From Rhynchopus euleeides (lineage: Eukaryota > Euglenozoa > Diplonemea > Diplonemida > Diplonemidae), in NCBI GenBank assembly GCA_963210315.1, contig OY723302.1, positions 806,001 through 870,000 of the forward strand: 64,000 bases of DNA, given 5' to 3'. The notes under the pieces are model-generated. The model was not told the origin of the DNA and ran no database searches. It saw nothing but the letters and a program-made list of their open reading frames with translations. The position numbers and the translations under genes are program-made. Positions 61,695 to 64,000 of the stretch are shown in pieces (position 1 is the stretch's first letter; every line of letters begins with the position of its first letter).

Positions 61695-62096
61695 AAGGTG
61701 ACCAACCCGACAGCTGTCGGCCTGTCGGTCGGCCAGTCGGTCGGTCGGCCGACAGCAAAAAAAAAACCCGAAATTTTTTTTTGCCGATTTGGTGACACTT
61801 TTTTTTTTTTTTTTTGCCACGGGGAAAATTTTTCGAGACATGTAGATTTTTCAGAAAATTGGGGGTGGTTTTTTCGGGTGGGCAGAATTCGACCCAAACC
61901 CACCTGCCGGTGAAAAATCGCGAGATGCAGCCGATGCACCGCCATTCCGTGGGTTTCTGGGCGGTTTGGGCCGGAAAAATGTCGGTTTGTGAGGTGGCCC
62001 GAGAGGCCGACCGACCGACCGACAGGCAAAAATCGGGCCGACCGACCGACCCGACAGCTGTCGGCCTGTCGGCCGACTAGTAGCGTTGGTCACCTT
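61695..62096. mobile_element. Mutator-like non-autonomous element, 402 bp, with 9-bp target duplication
   Basis: Perfect 12-bp tips AAGGTGACCAAC / GTTGGTCACCTT lie inside a perfect 9-bp direct repeat GCATCTCAC (61686-61694 and 62097-62105). Subterminal arms are inverted CCGACAGCTGTCGGCC and (CGGT/ACCG)n words (61707-61755 and 61999-62075). The middle has poly-A and poly-T runs and no coding capacity. A 9-bp duplication is the size typical of Mutator/MULE elements; short TIRs are atypical but known. The intact duplication suggests a fairly recent insertion. Confidence 0.8.
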
Positions 62097-62105
62097 GCAT
62101 CTCAC

Positions 62106-62828
62106 CCTCCGCACAGGTCGAGGTGTGCGTGTCCCCACAACCCCCTCTGAAAGTGACGTCTGGACGTGTGCTGTAGTGTGGCCGATGTGGTCTATTCTGT
62201 GTTTCGAGATATCCCCTCCACCAGGCCTGGGCGGGGAACGAGCCCTTTTTCCAGGTTTTTTGGGTCGGGGAACCAGGTTTTTTCTAAGAATTTTTACAAG
62301 GGATTTTTTGCTCGCCCCCCCACAGTTTCCAGGCGCGTGCCCGTCAGGCGGGACTTTTTCTCTGATTTCTCTCCGCGCCATCATTGACAGCTCTCGAGTG
62401 ATGCCCAGAGATGCTTGCGGCAGAGAGTGCCCCTCATGCGCGTTACAGCTGAAAATGAATGAGGATCATCTGGCACTCGTTCTCATCGGGGGTTGTGCTC
62501 CGCAGGGACTCAATACACCTTGGCACTCTCGCACTGGACATGCCAGCAGCTGGAGGACAGTTACAAAGCTGCCACTCCCCGACGCCACCCACCTGCTGGC
62601 CCCTTCAGGTCTGAAAGCCCAAAAGCTCCCGGGGATTTTTGCAGTGGTGCGCACCATATTCAGCGCAGTAGGGTGATCTCTCCGATTTTCCAAAACTGCT
62701 GGTTTACTGGTTTGGGGAACAGTCGTCGGCAGACCGTTGAAATGCCCGGTTAGCAAGGCATACTCACGTTTCAGGTAGCGTGTCGCGTGTCGCGCATGTC
62801 GCGAACGCGGCAAGTGTACCTCCCAGGT
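62106..62828. other. Intergenic region
   Basis: About 720 bases. A 196-codon plus frame crosses 62086-62676 but includes element sequence and has no recognisable domain. Nothing else could be supported. Confidence 0.4.
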
Positions 62829-62930
62829 GGGGAAGCCCGACCTCCTGTCCGATGTCAGTCAGGCTTCGAAGAAGCGCTTCATGGATGCGGCGCTGACCTC
62901 CTACGCTGCACTGTACCCGGGGAAGTGAGA
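62829..62930 (+). CDS. Candidate last exon of an unidentified gene
   Basis: After an acceptor-like TGTACCTCCCAG (ending 62828), an in-frame stretch encodes about 33 residues beginning VGKPDLLSDVSQ, with FMDAALTSYAALYPGK before a TGA at about 62928. Codons end mostly in G or C, like the confirmed genes here. No preceding exon was identified, and its phase does not continue the cyclase exon at 56445-56632. It may be a real terminal exon, a fragment or chance. Confidence 0.3.
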
Positions 62931-62950
62931 TAGATGGACGGGTACACGCT

Positions 62951-63180
62951 ACATGGGGGGTCTGGGGGGCGGAGCCCCCCAGCCGCCGGAGGCCACGGTA
63001 GCGAACATCTGTTCGTGTGGGCGTACAGATTCTGTGCGAGTTGGCTGCGTCCTCAGAGGCGACTGGAGTGGTTGGACCCCGACCTGGTGGGATTCGAAGG
63101 ACTTGAGTACGAGACGTACGCCACAGGGGGTCTGGGGGGCGGAGCCCCCCAGCCGCCGGAGGCCACGGTAGTGAACGTCT
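62951..63180 (+). repeat. Two direct copies of the hairpin repeat
   Basis: Full copies at 62951-63014 and 63121-63180, exactly 170 bases apart. The intervening 106 bases are unrelated to each other's flanks as far as can be judged. Both contain TCTGGGGGGCGGAGCCCCCC and GCCGCCGGAGGCCACGGTAG. Small differences (TAGCGAAC versus TAGTGAAC, CATCTGTT versus CGTCTGGC) lie at the 3' part. Confidence 0.85.
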
Positions 63181-63640
63181 GGCTCTCCAGTTGGCCAGCA
63201 AGGCGAACTGTACGGGGGACAGACTTCCCTTCCATCCTTGTCCGCGCCCTGTCGACTGGGGAAAACTTAGAAAAAGTTTTTTCCTCTGCGAAACAACCTT
63301 AGAAAAAAAATTCCCCTAACAAAATTCTTAGAAAAAAACTTTTTTTCCCCTTACAAAATTCTTAGAAAAAAAGTTCAGAATCCTGAAACTGGGGAACAAG
63401 CCCCCCAGTTAGGAACAGCCCTGCCCTCCACCCTTTGCATTTGCGCCTCCCCATTCCTCGCGCAGATAAAAATGCGTTTGGCCTGCGATGCACGCAACAC
63501 CGTGACAGACCCCCCCTCGCCTCCCCACCCTTGCAGCCAACACTGTCAATGCAGCCAGGGGCTTGACACTGCGCACACGCCACAAGCCACACACCCCACC
63601 CCTCCAGGCAGCCCAACGCCCCCCACCCCGTCCCCCGGGG
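63181..63640. other. Leader region of the right-edge gene, with A-rich repeats
   Basis: Contains three copies of a CTTAGAAAAAAA(G/C/T)TT-type unit at about 63265-63380 separated by TCCCCTTACAAAATT-type spacers, then C-rich sequence that leads to the ATG at 63641. No separate gene is seen. Confidence 0.45.
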
Positions 63641-64000
63641 ATGCCGTTTGGCGATAACGGCTTCAGGGCACTGCCGCCATCGCTGGACCCGCGGCTGCGG
63701 CACAGCGATGCCAGCGAGACACCCCCGCCGCGCGGCGGCAGCGGCAGGCCGCCGACCGCGCCGCCCTCACCCCCGGGGTCGGGCGCCTCGCCCCCAGCTG
63801 TGAGCAGCGCGAAGGTGCGGCAGACGTTGGAGAGCCTGCGTTCGTCGCTTCTCACCAGGCCCAAGTCTCCCCTCTCCTCGAGGGGGGCGACGCAGAGCGG
63901 GAGCGCGCGGCGCACGGCTGGGCCCTCGCAGCAGTCGGCGAAGGAGGCGAGTGTGACACCATCCTACGATACGGGCTTCAGTTCCACCGGAAGTGGGCAC
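63641..64000 (+). CDS. Start of a Ser/Pro/Gly-rich protein, cut by the window edge
   Basis: An ATG at 63641 opens a frame of 120 codons that is still open at base 64000. It starts MPFGDNGFRALPPSLDPRLR, continues through PPPRGGSGRPPTAPPSPPGS, then KVRQTLESLRSSLLTRPKS, and reaches SYDTGFSSTGSGH at the edge. Codons strongly favour G/C at the third position, as in the confirmed genes. The upstream C-rich leader resembles those before the kinase and TRIM-like genes. No domain is present in the visible part; it reads as a disordered N-terminus. Confidence 0.5.
   Translation, partial: MPFGDNGFRALPPSLDPRLRHSDASETPPPRGGSGRPPTAPPSPPGSGASPPAVSSAKVRQTLESLRSSLLTRPKSPLSSRGATQSGSARRTAGPSQQSAKEASVTPSYDTGFSSTGSGH

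Overview
This is nuclear DNA of a eukaryotic microbe, most likely a protist with a GC-rich genome. The evidence is spliceosomal introns with GTATGT donors and pyrimidine-rich AG acceptors, a PP4R3/SMEK gene, a TRIM-like RING/B-box protein, a secreted Pro/Thr-linker protein, a full-length non-LTR retrotransposon and long stretches of telomere-like TTAGGG/CCCTAA variant repeats. Coding regions have strongly G/C-ending codons; intergenic DNA is full of poly-G/poly-C runs and microsatellites. I cannot fix the species. A chromerid-type or other alveolate/stramenopile-like alga would fit, but that is a guess.

Layout. 1-13.4 kb is almost gene-free and is a pile-up of terminal-inverted-repeat (TIR) elements: 841-1739 (snap-back ends), 2085-5114 (47-bp TIRs, TCAATG target duplication, filled with minisatellites), 5420-6567 (about 360-bp inverted arms, TA flanks), 6824-11210 (TIRs enclosing about 4.1 kb of palindromic telomere-like repeats) and 11324-12734 (long TIRs built of ATGTAT-rich palindromes). 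13.7-42.5 kb is the gene-bearing part: a protein kinase (13670-16057, +), a complete-looking LINE on the minus strand (ORF1 24269-26782; ORF2 18143-23986, with OTU, APE endonuclease, RT, CCHC and RNase H modules), a TRIM-like gene (27618-29693, +), a four-exon PP4R3/SMEK gene (30667-33970, +), a secreted modular protein (37527-39044, +) and a TPR-containing PPP-family phosphatase (40480-42528, +). 42.5-50 kb is repeat-rich again, with a run of three TIR elements, two of which share one TA dinucleotide (45490-47528). 50152-51396 (+) encodes a protein with a probable AlkB-like 2-oxoglutarate/Fe(II) oxygenase domain behind a repetitive linker.

52-60.6 kb is dominated by three minisatellite arrays that all have a 31-bp period and a shared CGGCCCA core, so they look like diverged branches of one satellite. 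Between arrays 1 and 2 sits a 188-bp splice-bounded exon encoding the start of a class III adenylate/guanylate cyclase domain. 61-63.6 kb has a 402-bp Mutator-like element with a perfect 9-bp target duplication and two copies of a roughly 60-bp hairpin repeat that occurs seven times in the window. A Ser/Pro-rich gene starts at 63641 and runs off the right edge.

The host genes do not form a pathway or operon. Several are signalling proteins (kinase, PP4 regulatory subunit, PPP phosphatase, cyclase fragment), but their proximity carries no functional argument in a eukaryote. The most unusual content is the repeat biology: a transposon-like frame around telomere-like DNA, a three-branched 31-bp satellite with an embedded cyclase exon, and an OTU-bearing LINE.
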